A stretch of DNA of 12,823 nt from CAYMJO01 sp964391305 (lineage in GTDB: Bacteria; Patescibacteriota; CALEFQ01), in the NCBI GenBank assembly GCA_964391305.1, contig CAYMJO010000028.1, positions 1 to 12,823 of the forward strand, in the 5' to 3' direction. The notes under the pieces were generated by a model, which saw nothing but the letters and a program-made list of their open reading frames with translations, was not told the DNA's origin and did no database searches. Positions 1-6,072 of this stretch are shown here, one piece after another. Each line of letters begins with the position of its first letter. The first letter of the stretch is position 1. Made by a program: the position numbers and the translations under genes.

Positions 1-29
1 CTTTATTCTACCATATCCACCTAATACAG

Positions 30-56
30 TTGTCCAGTAGATGGGTACATTATAAC
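30..56 (+). promoter_or_regulatory. possible promoter of the ankyrin-repeat frame
   Basis: A TTGTCC box (30-35) and a TATAAC box (51-56) are separated by 15 bp, shorter than the usual 16-18. The -10 matches the consensus at five of six positions and the -35 at four. A start near 63 would place transcription just ahead of the GAGGAAG sequence (67-73) and the TTG at 82. The spacing makes this weak evidence. Confidence 0.25.
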
Positions 57-81
57 ATACAGAATTGAGGAAGTTGAGAGT

Positions 82-330
82 TTGGTAGATTTATTCATTT
101 GCAGAGGAGCTGATATTAATGTAAAAAACAAAGTAGGCCAAACTCCGCTGTTCATGCCTGCAATATGTGGATACAGAATGATTGTTGCTCTTGCTATTGA
201 GAAAGGGGCTGATGTCAACATAAAAGATGACAAGGGGCGGACTTGCTTAGACATAGCGAGAGCAGAGAAAGAAGAAGAGACGGTTAAATTGCTGCTACAG
301 CATGGTGCCAAATCTGGGAAAATGCTGTAG
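82..330 (+). CDS. short ankyrin-repeat protein or 5'-truncated remnant
   Basis: The frame encodes about two and a half ankyrin repeats: the end of one repeat (RGADINVKN), a full repeat (GQTPL to EKGADVNIKD) and a last repeat (DKGRTCLDIA to LLLQHGAK). Ankyrin repeats are protein-binding helix pairs, and in symbiotic or predatory bacteria they are often linked to host contact. The frame is open from position 25, right after an in-frame TAA at 22-24, and contains no ATG before the repeats. The best start is TTG at 82, preceded by GAGGAAG at 67-73, the only Shine-Dalgarno-like sequence before any gene here. The predicted 82 residues are too few for a stable classical array, which usually needs several repeats with caps. 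It is either a small gene or the 3' remnant of a longer one. An intrinsic terminator follows at 343. Confidence 0.6.
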   Translation: MVDLFICRGADINVKNKVGQTPLFMPAICGYRMIVALAIEKGADVNIKDDKGRTCLDIARAEKEEETVKLLLQHGAKSGKML

Positions 331-342
331 AAGAGGTTTTTA

Positions 343-378
343 AGATGGTTTCTAAAAAATAGGAACCATCTCTTTTTT
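343..378 (+). terminator. intrinsic terminator after the ankyrin frame
   Basis: AGATGGTTTC (343-352) pairs with GGAACCATCT (362-371) over 10 bp with one G-U pair, around a 9-nt A-rich loop. It is followed by CTTTTTT. It lies 13 bases past the stop codon at 330 and is well placed to end that transcript. Confidence 0.8.
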
Positions 379-394
379 AGAAAATACATATTTT

Positions 395-523
395 ATGATA
401 GAACTTGTGTGGGACAGTGAAATATTTTATTATTCTAGTACATACTCAAATAGATTAAAGAATGAATTATCAAATAAAGTGGACCTAAGTTTTTTTAATA
501 AATACGTTGAAAATAAAATATAG
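395..523 (+). CDS. doubtful 42-residue ORF between two terminators
   Basis: An ATG at 395 opens 42 codons ending with TAG at 521-523. The product would start MIELVWDSEIFYYSS and end FFNKYVENKI. It has no membrane segment, cysteine cluster or motif that I recognise, and no ribosome binding site is visible. Its only support is position: it fits between the terminator at 343-378 and the hairpin at 544-564, as a small independent gene would. No convincing promoter is seen. It could equally be chance coding in AT-rich spacer, or the tail of a decayed gene, since its frame is open from 356. Confidence 0.2.
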   Translation: MIELVWDSEIFYYSSTYSNRLKNELSNKVDLSFFNKYVENKI

Positions 524-543
524 TTTTTACGACATATAAAAAA

Positions 544-564
544 CCAAGTTTTGACTTGGCTTTT
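544..564 (+). terminator. terminator hairpin before argS
   Basis: CCAAGT (544-549) pairs with ACTTGG (554-559) around the loop TTTG and is followed by CTTTT. A-rich sequence on the 5' side could let it also work on the other strand. It isolates the argS promoter from upstream transcription. Confidence 0.6.
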
Positions 565-567
565 ATT

Positions 568-595
568 TGTTTTATTGTAGCGAAAACGATATAAT
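568..595 (+). promoter_or_regulatory. promoter of argS
   Basis: TTGTTT (568-573) and a perfect TATAAT (590-595) are 16 bp apart. The expected start is near 602, giving a leader of about 33 nt before the GTG at 635. It sits directly after a terminator hairpin, as expected for a gene with its own promoter. The -35 box is only a partial match. Confidence 0.6.
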
Positions 596-634
596 ACAAT
601 AAATGGCAATAATTGTTTAAATGTCAGTTTTTTT

Positions 635-2533
635 GTGATACATGATTATTTAAAAAGATTAATCATAAATTCTTTGCCAAAAGGTGTTGAAAAAGACCTC
701 GATTTTGTGTTGGAACATCCGCGTGAAAAGGGTTTTGGAGATTATTCTTGCAACGTTGCGATAGTTTTGACGAAGATTTTGAAAAAGAATCCGATGGAAA
801 TTGGAAAAGATATTGTTGAAAAGCTTCAAAATTTTGATGAAAAGAAATGTTTTTCAAAAATAGGAGTCGTAAAGCCTGGATTTATAAATTTTGAGCTTTC
901 AAGTGAGTTTCTTTGTAAAAACCTAGAGAAGATTTTGCAAGAGGGTGAAAAATGGGGGCAAAATAAAAGGGGCGTAAATAAAAAGATACTTGTCGAACAC
1001 ACATCGGCAAATCCTAATAAATCCCTGCATGTTGGTCATTTGCGGAATATTTGCTTAGGAGATTCCATTGCGAGATTAATGCGGTTTTCGGGATATGCGG
1101 TGGAAATTCAAAATTTGATTAATGACATGGGAGTTCAGGTTGCCGACGCGATGCTTGGGATTATGAATACGGCCAAGAAGGAGGAAGATTACGACAGATA
1201 TGATCGTTTTGTCGGCGACGCTTATGCGGAAGTACAAAAAACATATCTTGAGAATGAAGATTTTAAAAAAGAGAGGGATAATTTGCTTATAGATTTGGAG
1301 AAGGGAGATGAAAAAATCTCCGACTTTCATAAAAAGTTTATAAAAAAAATACTTTTAGATCAGTTGAAAACAACGGGACGTTTGAACGTTTTCTATGACG
1401 TTGGGCTTACTGAAAGTTCGATCATTACTTCTAGCCTATTTGAATCCTCTATGGACAAGTTGAAAAAGACGGGGAAGTTTTTTAAAGAAAAAGAAGGGAA
1501 AAATAAGGGGGCGTGGGTTATAAAAGATATAGGATTGCCAAATGAAGAAAAAGCAAAAGACGCGGATAAAATTTTGATAAAATCAAACGGAGTTGCGACA
1601 TACTCTGGAAAAGATATTGCTTACCATATGTGGAAATTCGGTTTGTCGGATAAGGATTTTAAATACAAGCTGTTTATTAAACAAAAAAATGGGGAAGAAT
1701 TTTGGATTTCGGATAAAGAGGGAGAAGCAAAATCTGGATTTGCGGGTGCCAACATGATTGTGAATGTTATAGATGTGAGACAGACTTACACTCAAGATGT
1801 GGTGAAATATTCTTTGAAAAAGCTCGGATATGTCAAGGAATACGAAAACTTTTTCCATCTTCCATACGAGGTTGTGGTTCTTTCGGCGAAGACCGCAGAG
1901 GAACTTGGAATTGACGTTTCCGATGGCAAGAAATTTTATCCGATGTCAGGACGAAAGGGCATAGAGATTGGCATTGATGAATTTTTGGATAAACTTGTGA
2001 ATAAAATCAAAAAAAAGCAGAAGGAAAGCAATTTGGATTTGAGCGATGAGTCTGCCGAGCAAGTTGCCGTTGGGGCTGTAAAACATTACATGCTTCGATA
2101 TTCTTTTAATAAGATGATAGTCTTTGATATGGATGAAGCTTTGAATTTTGAGGGAAATACGGGACCGTATCTTCAATATACGCACGCTAGGATATGTGGG
2201 ATATTACGGAAGTATAAAAGTTCAAAGCCTGACCTGCGGCATGCTTTTAAAAAAGAAGTTTTTTCTGAAAAGGAAGAGGGAGATGTTTTGAGAGCGCTTC
2301 ATATTTTTCCGGAAATTGTTGAGTCGGCGGCGAAGAACCTCGAACCGCATCTTATGGCGGAGTACTTGTACAAACTGGCGCAGAGCTTTAATACATTTTA
2401 TAATGCGGTCCCTGTTTTAAAAGCTGAAACTCTTGAAAAAAAGTTGGCAAGATTATTGTTGATTAGCGCGGTTGCGATCGTTTTAAAAAATGGACTTGGA
2501 TTGCTTGGGATAGAAGCCCCCAGTCAAATGTAG
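635..2533 (+). CDS. argS: arginyl-tRNA synthetase
   Basis: A class I aminoacyl-tRNA synthetase that charges tRNA-Arg with arginine in the cytoplasm. The 632-residue product begins with the ArgS-specific N-terminal (Add-1) domain, shown by HPREKGFGDYSCNVA. The Rossmann catalytic core carries the HIGH-type motif HVGHLRN (H132, G134, H135). The KMSKS-equivalent loop is MSGRKG (residues 437-442), a form common in ArgS. The C-terminal DALR anticodon-binding domain starts near NFEGNTGPYLQYTHARI. It is somewhat longer than the usual 550-600 residues, with extra lysine-rich sequence around residues 190-300. The start is GTG at 635: nearby ATGs at 603, 621 and 642 are out of frame and stop at once, and the N-terminus fits the family. 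No Shine-Dalgarno sequence precedes it. It has its own promoter and is followed at once by a strong hairpin. Confidence 0.97.
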   Translation: MIHDYLKRLIINSLPKGVEKDLDFVLEHPREKGFGDYSCNVAIVLTKILKKNPMEIGKDIVEKLQNFDEKKCFSKIGVVKPGFINFELSSEFLCKNLEKILQEGEKWGQNKRGVNKKILVEHTSANPNKSLHVGHLRNICLGDSIARLMRFSGYAVEIQNLINDMGVQVADAMLGIMNTAKKEEDYDRYDRFVGDAYAEVQKTYLENEDFKKERDNLLIDLEKGDEKISDFHKKFIKKILLDQLKTTGRLNVFYDVGLTESSIITSSLFESSMDKLKKTGKFFKEKEGKNKGAWVIKDIGLPNEEKAKDADKILIKSNGVATYSGKDIAYHMWKFGLSDKDFKYKLFIKQKNGEEFWISDKEGEAKSGFAGANMIVNVIDVRQTYTQDVVKYSLKKLGYVKEYENFFHLPYEVVVLSAKTAEELGIDVSDGKKFYPMSGRKGIEIGIDEFLDKLVNKIKKKQKESNLDLSDESAEQVAVGAVKHYMLRYSFNKMIVFDMDEALNFEGNTGPYLQYTHARICGILRKYKSSKPDLRHAFKKEVFSEKEEGDVLRALHIFPEIVESAAKNLEPHLMAEYLYKLAQSFNTFYNAVPVLKAETLEKKLARLLLISAVAIVLKNGLGLLGIEAPSQM

Positions 2534-2538
2534 ATCGT

Positions 2539-2572
2539 GTTCTATTTGTATGCGCAGGCATATAAATAGAAC
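2539..2572 (+). repeat. 15-bp hairpin just after argS
   Basis: GTTCTATTTGTATGC (2539-2553) pairs with GCATATAAATAGAAC (2558-2572) over 15 bp, including one G-U pair, around the loop GCAG. It starts five bases after the argS stop codon. There is no T run after it, so it is not a standard intrinsic terminator. An RNA-stabilising or processing hairpin, or a dispersed repeat, fits better. Confidence 0.75.
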
Positions 2573-2582
2573 GATTGAACCA

Positions 2583-2621
2583 GTCTTTGCCCGCCACAGG
2601 GGCAGACTACGGCGGACAGAC
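2583..2621 (+). repeat. GC-rich palindromic element before the glycosyltransferase
   Basis: This stretch is about two thirds GC in an AT-rich region and can fold in two exclusive ways. GTCT-TT-GCCC (2583-2592) can pair with GGGCAGAC (2600-2607), or GTCTTTGCCCGCC (2583-2595) can pair with GGCGGACAGAC (2611-2621). CCGCC/GGCGG palindromes of this kind are typical of dispersed intergenic repeats (REP-like), but copy number cannot be seen from one window. It ends one base before the ATG at 2623, so it would lie in the leader of that gene. Confidence 0.5.
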
Positions 2622-2622
2622 A

Positions 2623-3771
2623 ATGAAAATATTTATGAGAGTTGGATTCGATTGCAGGGAAATATTGTGCGACACAAAAAATGGCACTGGCGTTGAGCAT
2701 TACGTCTTTTGTTTGGCAAAAGTTTTAGCTGAAGCGGTTGCGGGAGAAATCGATCTGCAAATACATTTCTTTTTCAACGAAGAGGTCAGAGGCGGCGATG
2801 TTGTACAACAAATTTGTTCGCACAAAAACGTGAAAGCTTACTTTATTCCGAGTCGGGTGATTGGCGGGATTTTTAAGCACAAGAGATTGAGCGATTATTT
2901 TGAAGGAAAAAAATTGGATCTCTTTCACTTCCCCACTGGATCTGCACCTTATTTTTATAAAAAAGATTTTGTTATCACCGTCCATGATGTTGCGATATAC
3001 TTGCATCCGGAATGGTTTTCCAGTGGCCAATGGTTTAGCACTAGATTTGTCTTTCCAAGATCGATCAAGCGAGCGAAGAAAATCATTGCGGTTTCGGGGG
3101 CCACTAAGAGAGATTTGATGGCGCGCTTCAAAGTTTTGGAATACAAAGTGGAAGTGGTGCATGAGGGTTTGACTTTTTCAGAAGATTCAGTCGGTGATTT
3201 CAGACAGGTTCTGTCAAAATTTGGCATATGTAAGCCCTATATTTTATTTGTCAGCACGGTTGAATTGCGCAAGAATATTCCCAGTCTTATTTGGGCATTT
3301 GCGAAATTTCATGAATCGCATCCAGAATATTCATTGCTCCTAGCTGGCAAAAAAGGATTGGGATATGGGGAATCTGTGAAAGCGGTTGAGGAAGCTCGTC
3401 TCGGCGATTCTGTGAAATTTTTTGGCTATGTTTCTCTCGAAGAGAAAAAACTTTTATTGAAGAATGCGGCGGCGTTTGCCTATCCATCTTTGTATGAAGG
3501 ATTCGGATTGCCGATCCTTGAGGCGATGGCAATGGGGATTCCAGTTGTGACGAGCAACACTTCTTCGATGCCAGAGGTTGCGGGAGATGCCGCATTGCTG
3601 GTAAATCCCCATAGTGTGAATTCGATTTGTGATGCTTTGGAAAAGATTGTGTTTGATAAACAATTGAACAATAGAATTGTTCAACGTGGATTGGAACGAG
3701 TAAATAAATTTTCATGGGAGAAAACGGCAGGAGAAACTTTGCGTGTTTATCGGCAATTCTTGAAAGCGTAA
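2623..3771 (+). CDS. GT4-family glycosyltransferase
   Basis: A retaining GT-B glycosyltransferase that moves a sugar from a nucleotide sugar to an envelope glycan or lipid acceptor, probably at the inner face of the membrane. The 382-residue product has the N-terminal Rossmann start MRVGFDCREI, a glycine-bearing loop NGTGVEHYV, the acceptor-domain segment ITVHDVAIYLHPEWF, and VSGATKRDL. In the C-terminal donor domain, LRKNIPSLIWAF is followed by YEGFGLPILEAMAMG, whose E292 and E300 form the EX7E motif, and by VTSNTSSMPEVAGDAALLV. This matches mannosyl/rhamnosyl-type GT4 enzymes; the sugar cannot be told. The frame extends to a TTG at 2575, but those codons translate the repeat element and the family N-terminus fits the ATG at 2623 (ATG 2635 is also possible). 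It is followed after 46 bp by the PsbP-like gene. Confidence 0.9.
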   Translation: MKIFMRVGFDCREILCDTKNGTGVEHYVFCLAKVLAEAVAGEIDLQIHFFFNEEVRGGDVVQQICSHKNVKAYFIPSRVIGGIFKHKRLSDYFEGKKLDLFHFPTGSAPYFYKKDFVITVHDVAIYLHPEWFSSGQWFSTRFVFPRSIKRAKKIIAVSGATKRDLMARFKVLEYKVEVVHEGLTFSEDSVGDFRQVLSKFGICKPYILFVSTVELRKNIPSLIWAFAKFHESHPEYSLLLAGKKGLGYGESVKAVEEARLGDSVKFFGYVSLEEKKLLLKNAAAFAYPSLYEGFGLPILEAMAMGIPVVTSNTSSMPEVAGDAALLVNPHSVNSICDALEKIVFDKQLNNRIVQRGLERVNKFSWEKTAGETLRVYRQFLKA

Positions 3772-3776
3772 TATTA

Positions 3777-3804
3777 TTTACAGACAAAATTTGTAATTTA
3801 GATA
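3777..3804 (+). promoter_or_regulatory. possible promoter of the PsbP-like/dsbA-like pair
   Basis: TTTACA (3777-3782) and TAGATA (3799-3804) are 16 bp apart in the 46-bp gap after the glycosyltransferase. The -35 box matches at five of six positions but the -10 box is poor. The spacer holds the palindrome ACAAAATTTGT (3785-3795). It may act as an internal promoter; read-through from upstream is equally possible. Confidence 0.3.
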
Positions 3805-3817
3805 AAAATTCATCAGT

Positions 3818-4570
3818 ATGAAAAAATCACTAAAATTTGTTTCGCTTCTCATAATTGCGATTGTAGTCGCGGCTTTCTTTGTTTTGATTTTTCTTTATTC
3901 TTCAAATGTTGAAAATGAGATTCCCGTTGTGAGCTTTGTCGGCAAAAAGCTTTCATTGAATTTTGATAGGGATATTACCGAAGACACTTTTCAAACTGAA
4001 GATGCCGTTCAATCTGAAAATGCCGTTGAGCGGCAAAGCAAGGAAGAAAAAGGAGAAAAACCTTCTTCTGATAATGCCGATGGGGAGGAAGTTTCTTCGA
4101 ATGGTGAAGATCAAGATGAAGAACCAAAAGAGAAAGAAGAACAAAGCGTTTATGCCGATTCCAAAGCCCGTTTTAAGTTGACAATCCCGGAGGGTTGGAC
4201 GTATGATAGGTATACTTATGCAGATGGAACCGATGTCGCGGGATTTTATCCGTCCGGAAAGAGCGCTGGTTATGAATATAGGGGAGATATTCTAATAGTT
4301 GTTAGGAGTAATCCGGAGAAATTGAGCTTACAGGAATTTTACAAACAGGAAGGGCAAGTTAACCTTTTTGAAGATGCTTCTGGCGGAGTCAGCAATGTGA
4401 AGGTCGGCGGTAGATCCGGCAAGAAATTTTCGGGAGTTATCGGTATGTTTGCTAGTACTATAGTTTCCGTCGCAAAAGATGATTATGTTGTTGAGATCGA
4501 TGATGTTTCGGAGCTGCATTTAGAGGACGGAATATTTGACGGCTTTATAAATGATTTTGAATGGCTTTAG
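3818..4570 (+). CDS. membrane-anchored protein with PsbP/Mog1-like outer domain
   Basis: The 250-residue product has one N-terminal membrane helix (about residues 7-28, after MKKSLK), so it should be anchored with the rest outside the cytoplasm. A low-complexity acidic linker rich in Glu, Asp, Lys and Ser (about residues 55-110) follows. The C-terminal domain (about 112-250) begins YADSKARFKLTIPEGW, a pattern I associate with PsbP/Mog1-fold domains, which often start with an 'F.i..P.gW' strand. It continues through RSGKKFSGV to DGFINDFEWL. Function is unknown; such domains commonly act as assembly or ligand-binding modules. It has no cysteine, so it is not an obvious substrate of the thiol oxidoreductase encoded 29 bp downstream, with which it is probably co-transcribed. 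The domain call rests on pattern memory and is moderate. Confidence 0.8.
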   Translation: MKKSLKFVSLLIIAIVVAAFFVLIFLYSSNVENEIPVVSFVGKKLSLNFDRDITEDTFQTEDAVQSENAVERQSKEEKGEKPSSDNADGEEVSSNGEDQDEEPKEKEEQSVYADSKARFKLTIPEGWTYDRYTYADGTDVAGFYPSGKSAGYEYRGDILIVVRSNPEKLSLQEFYKQEGQVNLFEDASGGVSNVKVGGRSGKKFSGVIGMFASTIVSVAKDDYVVEIDDVSELHLEDGIFDGFINDFEWL

Positions 4571-4599
4571 AATTTTAGTTTATTATTGTGAAAATTATT

Positions 4600-5286
4600 A
4601 TGAAAAATCCTTGGAAACTAATCTCGTTTTTCGTCGGAGGCTTGCTGGTGTTGAGTCTTGTTTTGAATTATTTCATTGTAGAAAATTTTCGCGGGGATGT
4701 TTCAGAACTTCAGGCGGATGTCAGCGGACAGGATTTGATTGACACAGTGCAGGAACCGACGGTTAGCATCGTTCCAAAGGATGTGAGCGTGGATGATGAT
4801 CCGTTCACCGGAAATCAGGACGCGAAAGTTACACTTATAGTTTTTGATGATTTTGAATGCCCTTTTTGTAAAGAAATGCATGAAAACTTGGATGAGGTTC
4901 GAAAAAAATTCAGCAAAGAGGATCTGCGCATAGTGTATCGCGATTTTCCACTCGCGTTTCATAAGAATGCTCTGCCAGCCGCGAAGGCTGCAGGAGCCGC
5001 CGCCAAGCAGAGGAAGTTCATTCTTATGAGCAATGAAATTTTTGAAAATGCGGAAAATTTAAGTGATGATAAGTATAAAGAGTTCGCGAAATCTCTGGAT
5101 TTGGATATGGATCAATTTGAAAAAGATTTTGCAAGCGATGAGGTTGCGGAGGAAATAAAGAAAGACGTCTCGGATGGAGAAAGCTATGGTGTGAGCGGGA
5201 CACCGGCAGCGTTTTTGAATGGTGAAAAAATCGGCGGGCTTGTTGAAATTGAAAAACTTGAGGAGCTTATAAATAGCAAACTATAG
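4600..5286 (+). CDS. membrane-anchored DsbA/BdbD-like thiol-disulfide oxidoreductase
   Basis: A thioredoxin-fold enzyme that would form or shuffle disulfide bonds in exported proteins. The 228-residue product has an N-terminal membrane helix (about 6-24), a spacer, and a thioredoxin domain from about residue 65. The redox centre is CPFC (C87, C90) in VFDDFECPFCKEM, and the cis-proline loop is SGTPAAFLNG (T201, P202). A helical insertion between them (ALPAAKAAGAAAKQ to DLDMDQFEKDF) is typical of the DsbA/BdbD group. An in-frame GTG at 4588 would add four residues; the ATG at 4600 is preferred because MKNPWK followed by a helix is a normal anchor start. The gap to the PsbP-like gene is 29 bp. 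No reoxidising partner (DsbB or VKOR) is in the window. Family is certain, individual name is not. Confidence 0.93.
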   Translation: MKNPWKLISFFVGGLLVLSLVLNYFIVENFRGDVSELQADVSGQDLIDTVQEPTVSIVPKDVSVDDDPFTGNQDAKVTLIVFDDFECPFCKEMHENLDEVRKKFSKEDLRIVYRDFPLAFHKNALPAAKAAGAAAKQRKFILMSNEIFENAENLSDDKYKEFAKSLDLDMDQFEKDFASDEVAEEIKKDVSDGESYGVSGTPAAFLNGEKIGGLVEIEKLEELINSKL

Positions 5287-5352
5287 TTGCCGAAACTTTG
5301 AAATGCTGTGATCAAAGATATTTATTTTTAAAATAAAAAAACAAGCATAGTT

Positions 5353-5368
5353 CTGTCATCTTTGACAG
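5353..5368 (+). terminator. possible terminator of the dsbA-like transcript
   Basis: CTGTCA (5353-5358) pairs with TGACAG (5363-5368) around TCTT and is followed by TTGTTG. The stem is only 6 bp and the T run is broken, so this is a weak candidate. It lies 67 bases after the stop codon at 5286. The rest of 5287-5439 holds no gene. Further on, CCGCTTT (5386-5392) can pair with AGAGCGG (5401-5407), and TACGCT (5393-5398) with AGCGTA (5407-5412); these two folds exclude each other. Confidence 0.35.
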
Positions 5369-5439
5369 TTGTTGATGAAAAGATCCGCTTTATACGCTAA
5401 GAGCGGAGCGTAAAATTTGCCTTCTGACTTTATAATTTT

Positions 5440-5526
5440 GCCGGAGTGGCGGAATTGGCATACGCGCTACGTTCAGGACGTAGTGTCCGTAAGGACTTGG
5501 GAGTTCGAGTCTCCCCTCCGGCACCA
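5440..5526 (+). tRNA. tRNA-Leu, anticodon CAG, CCA encoded
   Basis: The cloverleaf can be traced by eye. Acceptor GCCGGAG (5440-5446) pairs with CTCCGGC, then discriminator A (5523) and encoded CCA (5524-5526). The D arm is GCG/CGC with an AATTGGCATA-type loop. The anticodon arm is CTACG-TTCAGGA-CGTAG with CAG at 5474-5476, reading leucine codon CUG. The long variable arm GTCC-GTAA-GGAC marks a class II tRNA such as Leu, and the T arm is GGGAG-TTCGAGT-CTCCC. All stems pair fully, so it should be functional. It stands between the dsbA-like gene and the lipoprotein gene, in the same direction. Confidence 0.97.
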
Positions 5527-5568
5527 GAATCAGATGATGGATTGAAATGATTTTTATAAAAAATTTTT

Positions 5569-6051
5569 ATGAAAAAAATAGTTGTGACAATTTTATCTCT
5601 TGTGCTGGGTTTGCTTCTTTTTGCCGGATGCAAGGCTAATTTAGGCAGAGGAGAAACCAAAGTTGAACTTCCGACCGAAGGCGATTTTTTCAAACTTGAG
5701 AGGAGTGGCGGCGCCGATGGGCTTGATGAAATCGTAGAAGTCTCTTATAATGGCGAGATAAAGTTTAACACCCAGAAAATGCAAGATAAGGCTCTTTCCG
5801 TCAGCAAGGAAAAAATTTCCGACATGTATGCGATGATTAAGGAGCAGCGATATGGCGATTTGAAAGAAGAGCTGAATGTTGACAAATCGAGCGATAAAAA
5901 TATCAAGGAGACTTTGGTTTTGTTTGAAAAAGACGGCACGAAAAAGATATCACTGACTGAAAGACAAGATACGGTGATGCCGGATAAGTGGGATTTGTGG
6001 CTTTTGAAGATAAAGACTTTTTTGGGAGCTTTGACTGGTGAAGAAGATTGA
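5569..6051 (+). CDS. small lipoprotein with emfourin-like pattern
   Basis: The 160-residue product starts with a lipoprotein signal peptide: MKK, a hydrophobic core, and the lipobox LFAGC with the lipidated cysteine at C21. The mature part is hydrophilic with no further membrane segment, so it should sit on the outer face of the cytoplasmic membrane. Residues 41-56 (FKLERSGGADGLDEIV) have the R-S-G-G-x-x-G pattern I recall from the emfourin group of metalloprotease inhibitors. The rest also resembles that layout, with a helix, a strand pair and a C-terminal helix (PDKWDLWLLKIKTFL). That link is inference from pattern only. The start ATG at 5569 has no Shine-Dalgarno sequence. It lies 42 bp after the tRNA and 21 bp before ileS, so it is probably co-transcribed with ileS. 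It ends in TGA. Confidence 0.85.
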   Translation: MKKIVVTILSLVLGLLLFAGCKANLGRGETKVELPTEGDFFKLERSGGADGLDEIVEVSYNGEIKFNTQKMQDKALSVSKEKISDMYAMIKEQRYGDLKEELNVDKSSDKNIKETLVLFEKDGTKKISLTERQDTVMPDKWDLWLLKIKTFLGALTGEED

Positions 6052-6072
6052 TTCGCGTGGTAATTTTCAAGT

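Noticed and set aside
2575..2622. Longer glycosyltransferase start at TTG 2575
   Set aside because: The extra 16 codons translate the GC-rich palindromic repeat and precede the normal GT4 N-terminus, so ATG 2623 is the better start.
2725..3787. Minus-strand and alternative-frame open frames across the glycosyltransferase (for example 3287-3787 and 2725-3162)
   Set aside because: They overlap a complete GT4 gene whose motifs are intact, and show no recognisable protein features.
4588..4599. GTG start at 4588 for the DsbA-like protein
   Set aside because: It adds only four residues; ATG 4600 gives a standard Met-Lys start before the membrane anchor.
5431..5436. A perfect TATAAT just before the tRNA
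   Set aside because: It ends only three bases before the tRNA, so transcription would start inside the mature tRNA, and no -35 box lies at the right distance. A weak TTGTTG-16-TATACG pair at 5369-5396 is a better but still poor candidate.
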